DNA from: Shewanella sp. OMA3-2
Lineage (GTDB): Bacteria; Pseudomonadota; Gammaproteobacteria; Enterobacterales; Shewanellaceae
Reading direction: 5' to 3'
Length of the DNA stretch: 64,000 nt
Assembly (NCBI RefSeq): GCF_021513195.1
Contig: NZ_CP090974.1
Location: 4,028,737-4,092,736, forward strand
Under the pieces are notes generated by a model. That model ran no database searches, was not told where the DNA came from, and saw only the letters and a program-made list of their open reading frames with translations. The translations under genes were made by a program, and so were the position numbers. Of this stretch, positions 38,801-46,455 are shown piece after piece. Numbering within the stretch: the first letter of the stretch is position 1; every line of letters starts with the position of its first letter.

Positions 38801-39976
38801 TTATAAATAGTAATCTTTAAGTGGTGGGAAACCATTAAAAGAGACTGCTGAATAGGTTGTAGTGTAAGCACCCGCAGTTAACCAGTACATGCGATCGCCA
38901 ATCGCTAAATCAACAGGTAAACCATAGCTGTAATGTTCATACATAATATCAGCACTGTCACATGTTGGTCCGGCAATAACGCATTTATCTAACTTACCGG
39001 TACGATCGGTATAGATAGGGAATTTAATCGCTTCGTCAGTGGTTTCAATCAAACCTGAAAACTTACCCACATCAGTGAACACCCAACGTTCAAGTGCAGT
39101 CGTTGATTTACGTGAAATCAACACGATTTCTGAAACCAATACACCAGCATTAGATAACAGCGAACGACCTGGCTCAAGAATAATTTCGGGTAAGTCATCA
39201 CCAAAATCTTCATGCAAAAAATGCTTAATTTGCTGAGCATATGTCGCTAACTCGTTAGTTTTGTCTATGTAATTAGCTGGAAAACCACCGCCCAAGTTGA
39301 TCATTTTCAGCACAATACCGTGCTCTTCACGCAAACGATCGTAAATGCTCTTCACTTTACCAATCGCTGAATCCCATGCGCCAATATCGCGTTGCTGAGA
39401 ACCAACGTGGAAAGAAATACCGTGGGGCTGTAGGCCTAGCTCTTTGGCTAATACCAATAAGTCATAGGCCATTTCATTTTGACAACCAAACTTACGAGAT
39501 AAAGGCCAATCTGCTGTGTGAGTTCCTTCCGTAAGAATACGAACATACACTTTTGCACCTGGTGCTTCTTCAGCAATCATGCGTAAGTCAGCTTCTGAGT
39601 CAGAAGCAAACATACGAATTCCTTGCTCATAAAAAGATCGTACATCAACACGTTTCTTAATGGTGTTGCCGTAACTTATACGGTCAGGGCTGACACCTAT
39701 TGATGTCACCATTTCTAATTCATAAATAGAAGCGATATCGAAACTTGATCCCCTGTCACGCAACAAGGTTAAAATTTCTTTTGCAGGGTTAGCCTTCACC
39801 GCATAATATACTTTGGCAAAAGGAAAACTGTTGACCATGTCATCAAATTGTTTAGCAACGATCTGAGTATCTATGACGACAAAGGGTGTCGGCTTATCTT
39901 TCGCAAATTCTTTAATACGGGCGAAAGTATCTTTTTCATAATAATCAGCGATATCAATAGATTGAAATTGGCTCAT
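38801..39976 (-). CDS. Ornithine decarboxylase, alanine-racemase-fold (type III) PLP enzyme
   Basis: A 391-residue eukaryotic-like decarboxylase making putrescine (and perhaps cadaverine) from ornithine or lysine. The PLP Lys lies in VYYAVKANPAKEIL (about residue 60); the pyrophosphate-binding GGGFP and the catalytic Cys in AGPTCDSADIMYEHY are both present. Length near 390 fits bacterial bifunctional lysine/ornithine decarboxylases rather than the large SpeC type. AAGGAG lies 11 bases upstream of the ATG. The downstream region is terminated; no other polyamine gene is adjacent. Confidence 0.93.
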   Translation of the reverse strand: MSQFQSIDIADYYEKDTFARIKEFAKDKPTPFVVIDTQIVAKQFDDMVNSFPFAKVYYAVKANPAKEILTLLRDRGSSFDIASIYELEMVTSIGVSPDRISYGNTIKKRVDVRSFYEQGIRMFASDSEADLRMIAEEAPGAKVYVRILTEGTHTADWPLSRKFGCQNEMAYDLLVLAKELGLQPHGISFHVGSQQRDIGAWDSAIGKVKSIYDRLREEHGIVLKMINLGGGFPANYIDKTNELATYAQQIKHFLHEDFGDDLPEIILEPGRSLLSNAGVLVSEIVLISRKSTTALERWVFTDVGKFSGLIETTDEAIKFPIYTDRTGKLDKCVIAGPTCDSADIMYEHYSYGLPVDLAIGDRMYWLTAGAYTTTYSAVSFNGFPPLKDYYL

Positions 39977-40291
39977 TAGGCCTGTGCCTCCTTAATAGTT
40001 GGGCAATAATACTGGGCAACGTTTTAACAAAAAACCATCATAAAAATATGCTGTGGCAATATAATAAAACAAGCGAAGTAGACGCTATTTTAAGTGGTGA
40101 CGCAACGAATTTTTATGCGTTATAGGCAACTTTTTATTCCAACAGACAGCGGCTCTATTGATCATTCCTGCTGTGGAGTTATCCACATCACAAACAATTT
40201 TAACTAAAACATCCCAGTTGCTATCCCTATTCAACCAAAGATTGGCGAAAATAACAAATGGTTAACCTAAATTTAAATTTTCACCGTGTCA
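39977..40291. other. Intergenic region upstream of the decarboxylase gene
   Basis: About 315 bases between the decarboxylase start and the end of the next minus-strand gene. It must hold the decarboxylase promoter. No terminator or clear operator is visible; the sequence is AT-rich, with nothing else to report. Confidence 0.4.
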
Positions 40292-40768
40292 TTACCACTG
40301 AGCCATCAGTGATTGGGCGTCCTGCGCATATTCAATTGATATCACCTTTAATTGATTGAGTTTGATGATAGTTGCCTGATCTTTTTCAGCAGGTAGTCTA
40401 GCTGTAATGTCACCTTCTCTATCTAACCCTAACATAAATGAATAGTCTTGCATTTTGGGCACTGCAATAAACTGTGCAATAAGTGATGGCATACCGCTGA
40501 GATCAGCGACATAGATTAACTTAGCAGGACGCTGATTTTCAGGTGTTGCGTCAAATGCAGCCTGCACTACCTCGCCACCATCCATGTCTCGACTAAACAA
40601 TAATACTTGTGTTTCTGATGTCACTTTAAGTGGCTTTTCAAATTGGTTTTGCAAGCTTATGTCAGCAAGCATATCGCCTACTTTTAGTGGTGATTGTTCT
40701 GCAATTATAGCTGTAGATAATAAAGACGTTGATAATAAAAAACAGATCATTAACAGTCGATGTTGCAT
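40292..40768 (-). CDS. Exported protein of thioredoxin-like type, unknown function
   Basis: A 158-residue protein with a signal peptide (about residues 1-24, ending TAIIA). After it come VGDMLADISLQNQFEKPLKV and VLLFSRDMDGGEVV, reminiscent of the start of peroxiredoxin/thioredoxin-fold proteins, but the CxxC motif is absent. Homologous sequences have been labelled FAD/FMN-containing dehydrogenase without clear support. The ATG at 40768 follows GGAGCGA. The gene's upstream region is cut by a MITE and an IS element, beginning about 33 bases before its start codon. Confidence 0.7.
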   Translation of the reverse strand: MQHRLLMICFLLSTSLLSTAIIAEQSPLKVGDMLADISLQNQFEKPLKVTSETQVLLFSRDMDGGEVVQAAFDATPENQRPAKLIYVADLSGMPSLIAQFIAVPKMQDYSFMLGLDREGDITARLPAEKDQATIIKLNQLKVISIEYAQDAQSLMAQW

Positions 40769-40890
40769 AGTTCGCTCCAAGCTAAGCAAGATATTAATAG
40801 TTAACCTGAACTCGGGATAAGAGATGGAAACAGAATGCTTAATATCAAAGTGACCTGGTCAACTGAATTCGGTCACCCTAGTTAAGTTCG

Positions 40891-41769
40891 TTATGCCACT
40901 TCTGTTAACGGCTTATCCGTACGCTCAAATTCATTGGGACTTTGGTAATTAAGGTATGAATGCATCCGTTGGCTGTTGTACCACATAGTGATGTAATTCA
41001 AGACATCTTGTTGAGCTGCATAGCGTGTTCGATAATTGCGCCAATGAACTCGTTCCTGCTTCAAGCTTCCGAAAAAGCTTTCAGCTACTGCATTATCCCA
41101 ACAACATCCTTTTTTACTCATACTGCCGACAAACTTATGCAGCCTCAGTATTCGTCTATATTGATGGCTCGCATATTGAACACCTTGATCTGAGTGTATT
41201 ATCAATCCAGCTTTAGGTTTTCGTTGCCATATAGCCATTGTGAGCGCATCACAAACGAGTTGTGCCTTCATTCTGCTGCCCATACTCCAACCAATAACTT
41301 TACGGGAATAGAGATCGATTACGACGGCTAAATACAGCCATCCTTCAGCAGTCCATATGTACGTAATATCTTGAACCCACGCTTGATTGGCGCATTGAAC
41401 ATCAAAATCCTGTTCAAGCTCATTTTCATATATAGGCTTCTTGTGGTCGCTGTTGGTTGTTGCTTTGTACTTCTTTTTATAGCGCACCCAAACGTTTGCT
41501 TCTTTCATCAGTTGCGATGTTTTCCTACGCCCAACAGGGTAATCAAGGGAATTCAATGCCTTTTGAATGCGTCTTTGTCCGTAGGTGTTATCGCTAAACT
41601 CGGCAATATCCTTAACCCACTGCAACATCTCTTGATGCTCTGTATCAACAGGTGACTGAGACTTCCGCTTTTGATAGCTGTAGTAATTATTGTTTTTCAC
41701 ACCCAACACGTGACACATTAATATCACAGACCAGATCTTCTTATTTTGGGTAATAAACGCGTATTTCAC
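40891..41769 (-). CDS. IS3-family transposase OrfB (DDE integrase domain)
   Basis: A 292-residue transposase. An N-terminal HTH_21 region (QEMLQWVKDIAEFSDNTYGQRRIQKAL) precedes the rve integrase core with Asp in VQDITYIWT, Asp in IHSDQGVQYAS and Glu in NAVAESFFGSLKQE, the complete DDE triad. The C-terminal YNSQRMHSYLNYQSPNEFE is typical of the IS3 group. It overlaps orfA by four bases. The active OrfAB fusion is normally made by -1 frameshifting in this family; the exact slip site was not determined. Confidence 0.93.
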   Translation of the reverse strand: MKYAFITQNKKIWSVILMCHVLGVKNNNYYSYQKRKSQSPVDTEHQEMLQWVKDIAEFSDNTYGQRRIQKALNSLDYPVGRRKTSQLMKEANVWVRYKKKYKATTNSDHKKPIYENELEQDFDVQCANQAWVQDITYIWTAEGWLYLAVVIDLYSRKVIGWSMGSRMKAQLVCDALTMAIWQRKPKAGLIIHSDQGVQYASHQYRRILRLHKFVGSMSKKGCCWDNAVAESFFGSLKQERVHWRNYRTRYAAQQDVLNYITMWYNSQRMHSYLNYQSPNEFERTDKPLTEVA

Positions 41770-42059
41770 TTCGTTTCTTTGGCAAAGAAGACCGTCGCTT
41801 TTTTTAATATTTCACGCTCTATTTCTAAGCGCTTTACTTGTGCCTTTAGCTTGCGGATCTCTTCCTGCTCAGGTGTCAGCTTGCCGTTGCCTCTAAATGC
41901 ATGACCATCATCATTTTCTGCTTCTTTTATCCAGCGGCCGAGCAGTTGAGGAGTCACCTCTAAATTTCTAGCGGCTTCAGCAATACTGTAATTTTGCTCT
42001 CTTACCAGTGTAATGGCATCAAGCTTGAATTCTTTTGAATAGGATTTACGTGTTTTCAT
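41766..42059 (-). CDS. IS3-family transposase OrfA (helix-turn-helix)
   Basis: A 97-residue protein with the transposase_8 helix-turn-helix (KSYSKEFKLDAITLVREQNYSIAEAARNLEVTPQLLGRWIKE, about residues 4-45) and a leucine-zipper coiled coil (about 65-90). It binds the terminal repeats and is the N-terminal part of the OrfAB transposase. The last bases overlap orfB by four. It has the same general design as the orphan protein at 16553-16801, but the two are not closely similar. Confidence 0.93.
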   Translation of the reverse strand: MKTRKSYSKEFKLDAITLVREQNYSIAEAARNLEVTPQLLGRWIKEAENDDGHAFRGNGKLTPEQEEIRKLKAQVKRLEIEREILKKATVFFAKETK

Positions 42060-42275
42060 TTGAATCTCCAGTTAAATCAATTATGTCTTAACTGGGTTAG
42101 TCGTATCAATTAAACCACGTCAAAGCATTAGGGTTAAAATATTTCAAACTTATCATTTGTTTTGCTAAATAAGGCGAATTAACGCGTCAATAACTAGCCT
42201 ATTGCAAGTTCATTCAACGCAGTTAGCGAGACAAAGGGCTGTTTGAAAACCTTTTATTATCCCGAGTTCAGGTTA

Positions 42276-42636
42276 GTTACATTACTAAGAAAATATTCAT
42301 TCTATCCTAATCAAGAGAGTGTTTATAAAACTCGTCAACAAGCTGTGACATGGCTCAAAACAGCTCAAACGTCGGCTGAGATTAAAACAGACCAACATCA
42401 CGACTTGATGCCCAGCAAAAGGTTTCACATTCTGCAATACAGCATCACAGCGGTTAACCTCCAATATGACTGCCACTACAACGAGTTACTTTATATTGTG
42501 CTTTTTATGATTCATAGTAGAAAGACTTAAGTTGATGACAAAAAGTAAACTAGACTTGACACTTGCCATTTATTTGCCCATATTAAGGTAAAGCTTGCTT
42601 TACATTAAGATAAGCTAACGTGAAAAGGAAATTAAG
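42276..42636. other. Region between MITE end and membrane/XRE gene pair
   Basis: About 360 bases. A frame of about 95 codons from a TTG at 42243 runs through the MITE terminal repeat and ends at 42530. It has no ribosome-binding site and no recognisable motif, so I do not call it. The promoter and operator of the next gene pair occupy 42556-42603. Confidence 0.4.
42556..42603 (+). promoter_or_regulatory. Promoter with palindromic operator for the membrane protein/XRE pair
   Basis: TTGACA at 42556-42561 fits a -35 box, with a weak -10 (CATATT to ATATTA) about 17-18 bases downstream. Just after it lies a perfect palindrome GTAAAGC-TT-GCTTTAC at 42588-42603, overlapping the expected transcription start. 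Its position suits repression by the XRE-family protein encoded second in the operon. Confidence 0.55.
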
Positions 42637-43059
42637 ATGAAAGTACTTGATTCAACTAATACAGATTGGAAACAACGTAACCACATCAACACTAAACGAC
42701 TCGCTAAATGGACGGCTGCATGGGTACTATCTTTAGCATTAGCCTCTTTTGGTGCTCAATTTATTTGGCAACAAAACCAATGGATAACTGTTATCACAAT
42801 AAGTCTTAACTTCCTGATTGGTATAGGGATGATAATAGCTAATAAACAACATTTAACCGACTTAGATGAGCTTCAGCAAAAGATTCAACTCAATGCTATG
42901 GGGTTAAGCTTAGGCATAGGTCTTATCATAGGGATTAGCTATTCAACCTTATATACGACAAATCTGATTAAGACTCACGCTGAAATATCCCATCTTGTTA
43001 TTGTGATGGGACTGACTTACTTAATTGGCATAATATTGGGGAATAGAAAATACCGATGA
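42637..43059 (+). CDS. Small four-helix membrane protein
   Basis: A 140-residue protein with four predicted membrane helices (about residues 25-45, 50-68, 85-105, 115-135) and the hydrophilic stretch NKQHLTDLDELQQKIQLNAMG between the second and third. I recognise only the general pattern of a small membrane protein encoded next to a short XRE regulator. It overlaps the regulator gene by four bases (ATGA). AAGGA lies upstream of the ATG. Confidence 0.8.
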   Translation: MKVLDSTNTDWKQRNHINTKRLAKWTAAWVLSLALASFGAQFIWQQNQWITVITISLNFLIGIGMIIANKQHLTDLDELQQKIQLNAMGLSLGIGLIIGISYSTLYTTNLIKTHAEISHLVIVMGLTYLIGIILGNRKYR

Positions 43060-43253
43060 ACAATCGTTTAAAAGTGCTACGTGCTGAACGGAACTTAACC
43101 CAAGCTCAGTTAGCTGATTTATTGAATGTGTCGCGACAAACCATTAATGCGATTGAAAAAGGTAAGTTTGATCCCAGCTTACCATTAGCATTCAAAGCCG
43201 CTCGATTGTTTGACTTAAGAATAGAAGATATTTTTATCGATGAACCAAACTAA
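43056..43253 (+). CDS. Short XRE-family transcriptional regulator
   Basis: A 65-residue helix-turn-helix protein, MNNRLKVLRAERNLTQAQLADLLNVSRQTINAIEKG, then a short C-terminal segment RLFDLRIEDIFIDEPN. This is the compact YozG/HTH_3 type with no effector domain. It is translated with the upstream membrane protein by a four-base overlap and probably binds the 16-base palindrome at 42588-42603, regulating its own operon. The signal, if any, may come through the membrane protein. Confidence 0.9.
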   Translation: MNNRLKVLRAERNLTQAQLADLLNVSRQTINAIEKGKFDPSLPLAFKAARLFDLRIEDIFIDEPN

Positions 43254-43275
43254 TGACGTCTTAGCTTAGATTCAA

Positions 43276-43731
43276 TTAAAGGTATTTATGCATAAACAGG
43301 CTGTGGTGGTCTAACGGGTAATCGGCAAAATTTTCGCCCAGCGTAAATCCAAAACCTGCGTACAATTGTCTGGCGGGTTCAAAAAACGCCATTGTACCGG
43401 TTTCTAAACTCAACTGTTGATATCCGTTCACTTTTGCGAAATCTAACATATGTTGCAGCAACTTTGCTGCAACGCCTTTGCGTCTATGGGCATGAGCCAC
43501 GCGCATCGATTTAACCTCCGCATGCAATGAACTAAGCTGCTTTAATGCGCCACATCCTGCAAGTTGGCCATTGTGCCAAATAGTCCAAAAAATAATATTA
43601 GGCTGACGCAGTTTTGATAGGTCTAATGCATGAACGGATTCTGCTGGAGAGGTTGCGTACATATCCTGCAAATGCTCTTCTAACAGTGCAGCTATTTCTA
43701 TGCCTGATAAGTCATCAATCCGAATATCCAT
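43276..43731 (-). CDS. GNAT-family N-acetyltransferase
   Basis: A 151-residue acetyltransferase. The acetyl-CoA loop motif is RVAHAHRRKGVAAKLLQHML (about residues 75-94), preceded by LAGCGALKQLSSLHAEVKSM and followed by YQQLSLETGTMAFFEPARQLYAGFGF. The substrate is unknown. The start could be ATG 43731 (MDIRIDDLSG) or a GTG three codons upstream that is closer to AAGGA. It is next to, and on the same strand as, a radical SAM gene 33 bases further upstream. Confidence 0.9.
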   Translation of the reverse strand: MDIRIDDLSGIEIAALLEEHLQDMYATSPAESVHALDLSKLRQPNIIFWTIWHNGQLAGCGALKQLSSLHAEVKSMRVAHAHRRKGVAAKLLQHMLDFAKVNGYQQLSLETGTMAFFEPARQLYAGFGFTLGENFADYPLDHHSLFMHKYL

Positions 43732-43773
43732 ATAAATCACAATTCCTTTTATCTAAGCTGCATCGCAATCATT

Positions 43774-44652
43774 TTACAAGCCTCGTTGCCATTCTTGTCT
43801 TAATGGCACCATACCTTGTAATGCTTGAGTAACTTGGGTGACTAGCTGAGATTTGTCTTTACCTAACACGCCTTTAAGCACTAAATAATTTGATGCATGA
43901 TCAGATCTAAAAATCGTTTTAGTTAACTCAAGATGGCTTAGCAAAGTATGCATTTCAGTCAATAAACCATGTTGATTAGGTAACTCGAATTTACCATCAA
44001 ATGCCGCATCCATTCGCTCAGTACCTAATGGTAAAGTGACCACTAAAGTAGACAGATAATCTGGTTGGGTTTCATTCATTAGCTTAGCCGAGGCAATGGC
44101 ATGTTGTTGCGATAGTTTTACCCCACCCAATCCCATTAAAATCATTACTGACGATTTCATTCCCGCTTGCTTGATTTTGTGAAGAGCTTCAAGTGAAGAC
44201 TGGTAATCCTCGCCCTTCTCAATACGGGTCAGCACTTCATCATCACCACTTTCACAACCGACATAAAGTAAAGATAAACCCATTCGACGCAACTCAGCTA
44301 ACTGTTCAACCGTTTTATTTTTTAAATTACGCGGTAAACAATAACTGCTAATACGAGTTACAGATGGAAGATGGGTATTAATTAATTCACACATGGCTTT
44401 TAAGCGATTAAATGGTAAGCTCATCGCATCACCATCAGCCAAAAACACCCGACTGATTGGATAACCAGATTCAGCAGCAAGTAAAATGTCTTGCTCTATT
44501 TTATCTAATTTCTGCGCCCTAAACTGCTTTTGCGGCTGAGTATACATGTCGCAAAAAGTGCAGTTATTCCAACTACATCCATTAGTCACCTGTAAAATTA
44601 ATGACTTCCATTCGGACGGTGGCCTAAACACAGGTTCGATATAATTTAACAA
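43774..44652 (-). CDS. Radical SAM protein with CX4CX2C cluster motif
   Basis: A protein of about 292 residues. The cluster motif is NGCSWNNCTFCDMY (about residues 25-38), with four rather than three residues between the first two Cys, as found in one radical SAM subfamily. Later motifs are VFLADGDAMSLPF, YVGCESGDDEVL and VMILMGLGG, typical of the Elp3/MiaB-type barrel. The reaction is unknown. A TTG at 44652 with AGGGG upstream is the likely start; an in-frame GTG at 44685 would add 11 residues. Confidence 0.85.
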   Translation of the reverse strand: MLNYIEPVFRPPSEWKSLILQVTNGCSWNNCTFCDMYTQPQKQFRAQKLDKIEQDILLAAESGYPISRVFLADGDAMSLPFNRLKAMCELINTHLPSVTRISSYCLPRNLKNKTVEQLAELRRMGLSLLYVGCESGDDEVLTRIEKGEDYQSSLEALHKIKQAGMKSSVMILMGLGGVKLSQQHAIASAKLMNETQPDYLSTLVVTLPLGTERMDAAFDGKFELPNQHGLLTEMHTLLSHLELTKTIFRSDHASNYLVLKGVLGKDKSQLVTQVTQALQGMVPLRQEWQRGL

Positions 44653-44699
44653 GATCACACCCCTTAATATTGATTTAAAGTGCACTTTATTACACTTGA

Positions 44700-44729
44700 T
44701 TTATGACATACATCATAATTTGTCATAAA
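44700..44729. promoter_or_regulatory. Inverted repeat upstream of the radical SAM gene
   Basis: Perfect 8-base half sites TTTATGAC / GTCATAAA separated by 14 bases. It lies just upstream of the radical SAM gene and may be an operator. No regulator family is implied by the sequence. Confidence 0.35.
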
Positions 44730-44826
44730 AAGTACTATTATTAATTTTTTGTTTTTATACTTATTTAATCAATTGGTTAGTTGATTATTTTATCTCACAA
44801 AGAAATGTAAATATATGAGGTACAAG

Positions 44827-44865
44827 ATGGATCAAACCGCGTTAGAGATCAGTGAGCACCGATAA
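44827..44865 (+). CDS. Possible 12-residue leader peptide or small protein
   Basis: An ATG preceded by GAGG with six bases spacing starts the peptide MDQTALEISEHR and a TAA stop. AT-rich promoter-like sequence lies upstream and a hairpin with a T-tail follows at 44974. The rest of the 44653-45011 region has no other frame that I can support. Whether this is a peptide gene or part of a small RNA cannot be told from sequence. Confidence 0.3.
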   Translation: MDQTALEISEHR

Positions 44866-44973
44866 GCCCCTTAGCAAAGAATGAACCTTGGGGTCACACA
44901 ATTGCTGAGCAACACTCGCCTTTACCACTTACCTCCCCAAAAATCTCCTTGCGAGCAATCCATTAATGGATTT

Positions 44974-45001
44974 TAAAAAGAGTGGCCAGCCACTCTTTTA
45001 T
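44974..45001. terminator. Terminator downstream of the monooxygenase-domain gene
   Basis: Stem AAAGAGTGGC / GCCACTCTTT with a tiny loop and flanking A and T runs. It can stop the minus-strand genes ending at 45012 and any plus-strand transcript from about 44800. Confidence 0.75.
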
Positions 45002-45011
45002 TTACAGAAAA

Positions 45012-45329
45012 TCACACAATAACCTGATTAAAGACTTCAACATGATGAGATTCGACTAACTCTGGCATTACATTATGAAAGTAATGTTGAATAGCCTGTT
45101 TTTCACAGTGTTTGTCAAATGCGGCACGATCAACAAACTTTTCCACAAAAGCCACTTTATTATCATCATCTACACTAATGTTTAATTCATAACGAATACA
45201 GCCTAGCTCTTTACGCGTATCAGGTATCAACGCTGCTAACGCCGCCACCAATGCATCTCGCTTCCCTGTTTTGGCAACAAATTGTGCGACACATACTAAC
45301 TGAGTGTTATTGATTACATAATCAGACAT
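45012..45329 (-). CDS. Antibiotic biosynthesis monooxygenase (ABM) domain protein
   Basis: A 105-residue ABM-fold protein. The core VCVAQFVAKTGKRDALVAALAALIPDTRKELGCIRYEL and FVEKFVDRAAFDKHCEKQAIQHYF fit YgiN-like quinol monooxygenases. The role is unknown; homologues act on quinones or heme. The ATG at 45329 has AAGGA about seven bases upstream and is preferred to one two codons earlier. It lies five bases after elaA on the same strand, suggesting a two-gene operon. Confidence 0.88.
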   Translation of the reverse strand: MSDYVINNTQLVCVAQFVAKTGKRDALVAALAALIPDTRKELGCIRYELNISVDDDNKVAFVEKFVDRAAFDKHCEKQAIQHYFHNVMPELVESHHVEVFNQVIV

Positions 45330-45340
45330 TAACATTTCCT

Positions 45341-45793
45341 TTAAGATTGATAGAGCATATCGACATGTGGGATCCCATCTTCTAAATAAACCTTAGAGTG
45401 ACGAATAAAACCAAGGCGTTGATAAAAATTTTGTAGGTGTTCTTGTGCGCCAATTTGCACCCCGGCATTAGGCCAATACGCCAATGCTTTTGGCAATGCC
45501 TGTAGCATTAATGACTCAGCCACCCCCTGTTTGCGATGACTAACGGCGACAACAACGCGACCAATACTGGCTTGCGGGTAACTTAATCCCGGTGGCAAAA
45601 TACGACAATACGCGACTAAGTGTCCGTCTCTATCCTCTATAACCATGTGCTGGGTTTGTGGGTGTCGATCTTTCTCGTCCAATTCAGGATATGGGCAGTT
45701 TTGCTCAACCACAAAAACATCAACTCGCAACTTAAGTATTTCGTAGAGCTCATCTCGGGTTAATTGTTCAAATCTTAGGCTGCGCGAAATCAC
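45341..45793 (-). CDS. elaA: GNAT-family acetyltransferase ElaA
   Basis: A 150-residue acetyltransferase of the ElaA group. The N-terminal LYEILKLRVDVFVVEQNCPYPELDEKDRHPQTQHM is diagnostic, followed by the acetyl-CoA motif IGRVVVAVSHRKQGVAESLM and IGAQEHLQNFYQRLGF. The physiological substrate is not known. It leads the pair with the ABM-domain gene. Upstream, about 260 bases separate it from a small plus-strand gene. Confidence 0.92.
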   Translation of the reverse strand: MISRSLRFEQLTRDELYEILKLRVDVFVVEQNCPYPELDEKDRHPQTQHMVIEDRDGHLVAYCRILPPGLSYPQASIGRVVVAVSHRKQGVAESLMLQALPKALAYWPNAGVQIGAQEHLQNFYQRLGFIRHSKVYLEDGIPHVDMLYQS

Positions 45794-46057
45794 TTTATAC
45801 TCCTTTATGCTCTATAATTTGGCCATATTGTAGCATTACTTACACATTCTTATCTCAGGTACCAACTTGGCAGTTTCTATGCCAAATTGATAGCACAAAT
45901 AACGCTAATGCTAGATGAAAATATTATATAAGGTCCCTAGTTGAAACTAACCGAATTAGTGCTACGCTACTTTTACGAACTGGGTTAAGCACAACGGTTT
46001 CTTAATCCTAATTAAATGGTTTCGTATTTGTATATTCTACTTTTTTTGGAGTGCAAC

Positions 46058-46183
46058 ATGAGCAAAGAACGCAATAATTCTAAAGAATCCAAAAAGCAGC
46101 CACTACTGTCGTTAAAAGAAAAACGTGCAGTTAAGCAATCAAAAAATGCGCCATCATCAGGTATCGTTTCTAAAGCAAAATAA
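46058..46183 (+). CDS. Small basic protein (41 aa)
   Basis: A 41-residue, Lys/Ser-rich, very basic protein starting MSKERNNSKESKKQPLLSLK and ending SGIVSKAK. GGAG lies seven bases upstream of the ATG and a terminator follows at 46209, so the gene forms a complete small unit. I recall similar short LKEKR-containing proteins in related bacteria but cannot name a function. A nucleic-acid-binding role would fit the charge but is a guess. Confidence 0.7.
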   Translation: MSKERNNSKESKKQPLLSLKEKRAVKQSKNAPSSGIVSKAK

Positions 46184-46208
46184 ATCTTGTTATAAATGCC
46201 TACCATAA

Positions 46209-46236
46209 GAAATACCGAGCATCGCTCGGTATTTTT
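46209..46236 (+). terminator. Rho-independent terminator after the small basic protein gene
   Basis: Stem AATACCGAGC / GCTCGGTATT with a two- to four-base loop, followed by a T run. Confidence 0.88.
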
Positions 46237-46455
46237 GTTTGTGTCACTTTAAACCTTTCTATCTCAAATTCACAAACACTACCCAAGCAAGCCTCTGTAA
46301 CACGCCATTTCCGCTGTAACTTTGCATAATGCCATTCCATAAACCAATATATTATTAACACATTACATAATGTCGCTAATGACGCTAATGATGACTGTTG
46401 TGATATCCCCAGGAACTCACGATGAGTGCACGCCATTGAATATGGTCATAACCAG

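Larger units (their letters stand above)
40851..42122 (-). mobile_element. IS3-family insertion sequence, complete
   Basis: A 1272-base element with overlapping orfA and orfB on the minus strand. Imperfect terminal inverted repeats start TGACCTGGT at 40851 and TGACGTGGT (minus strand) at 42122, and share a further CCNAGTTAAG block inward. The bases flanking both ends are AAG, fitting a 3-base target duplication. Both frames are intact, so the element may be active. Confidence 0.88.
40802..42275. mobile_element. MITE-like element interrupted by an IS3 insertion
   Basis: Perfect 19-base terminal inverted repeats, TAACCTGAACTCGGGATAA at 40802-40820 and TTATCCCGAGTTCAGGTTA at 42257-42275, bracket the IS. 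Removing the IS and one copy of its target duplication leaves an element of about 200 bases with no coding capacity. Confidence 0.65.

Noticed and set aside
42243..42530. Open frame of about 95 codons after the IS element
   Set aside because: It starts at a TTG without ribosome-binding site, runs through the terminal repeat of the MITE and has no recognisable motif.
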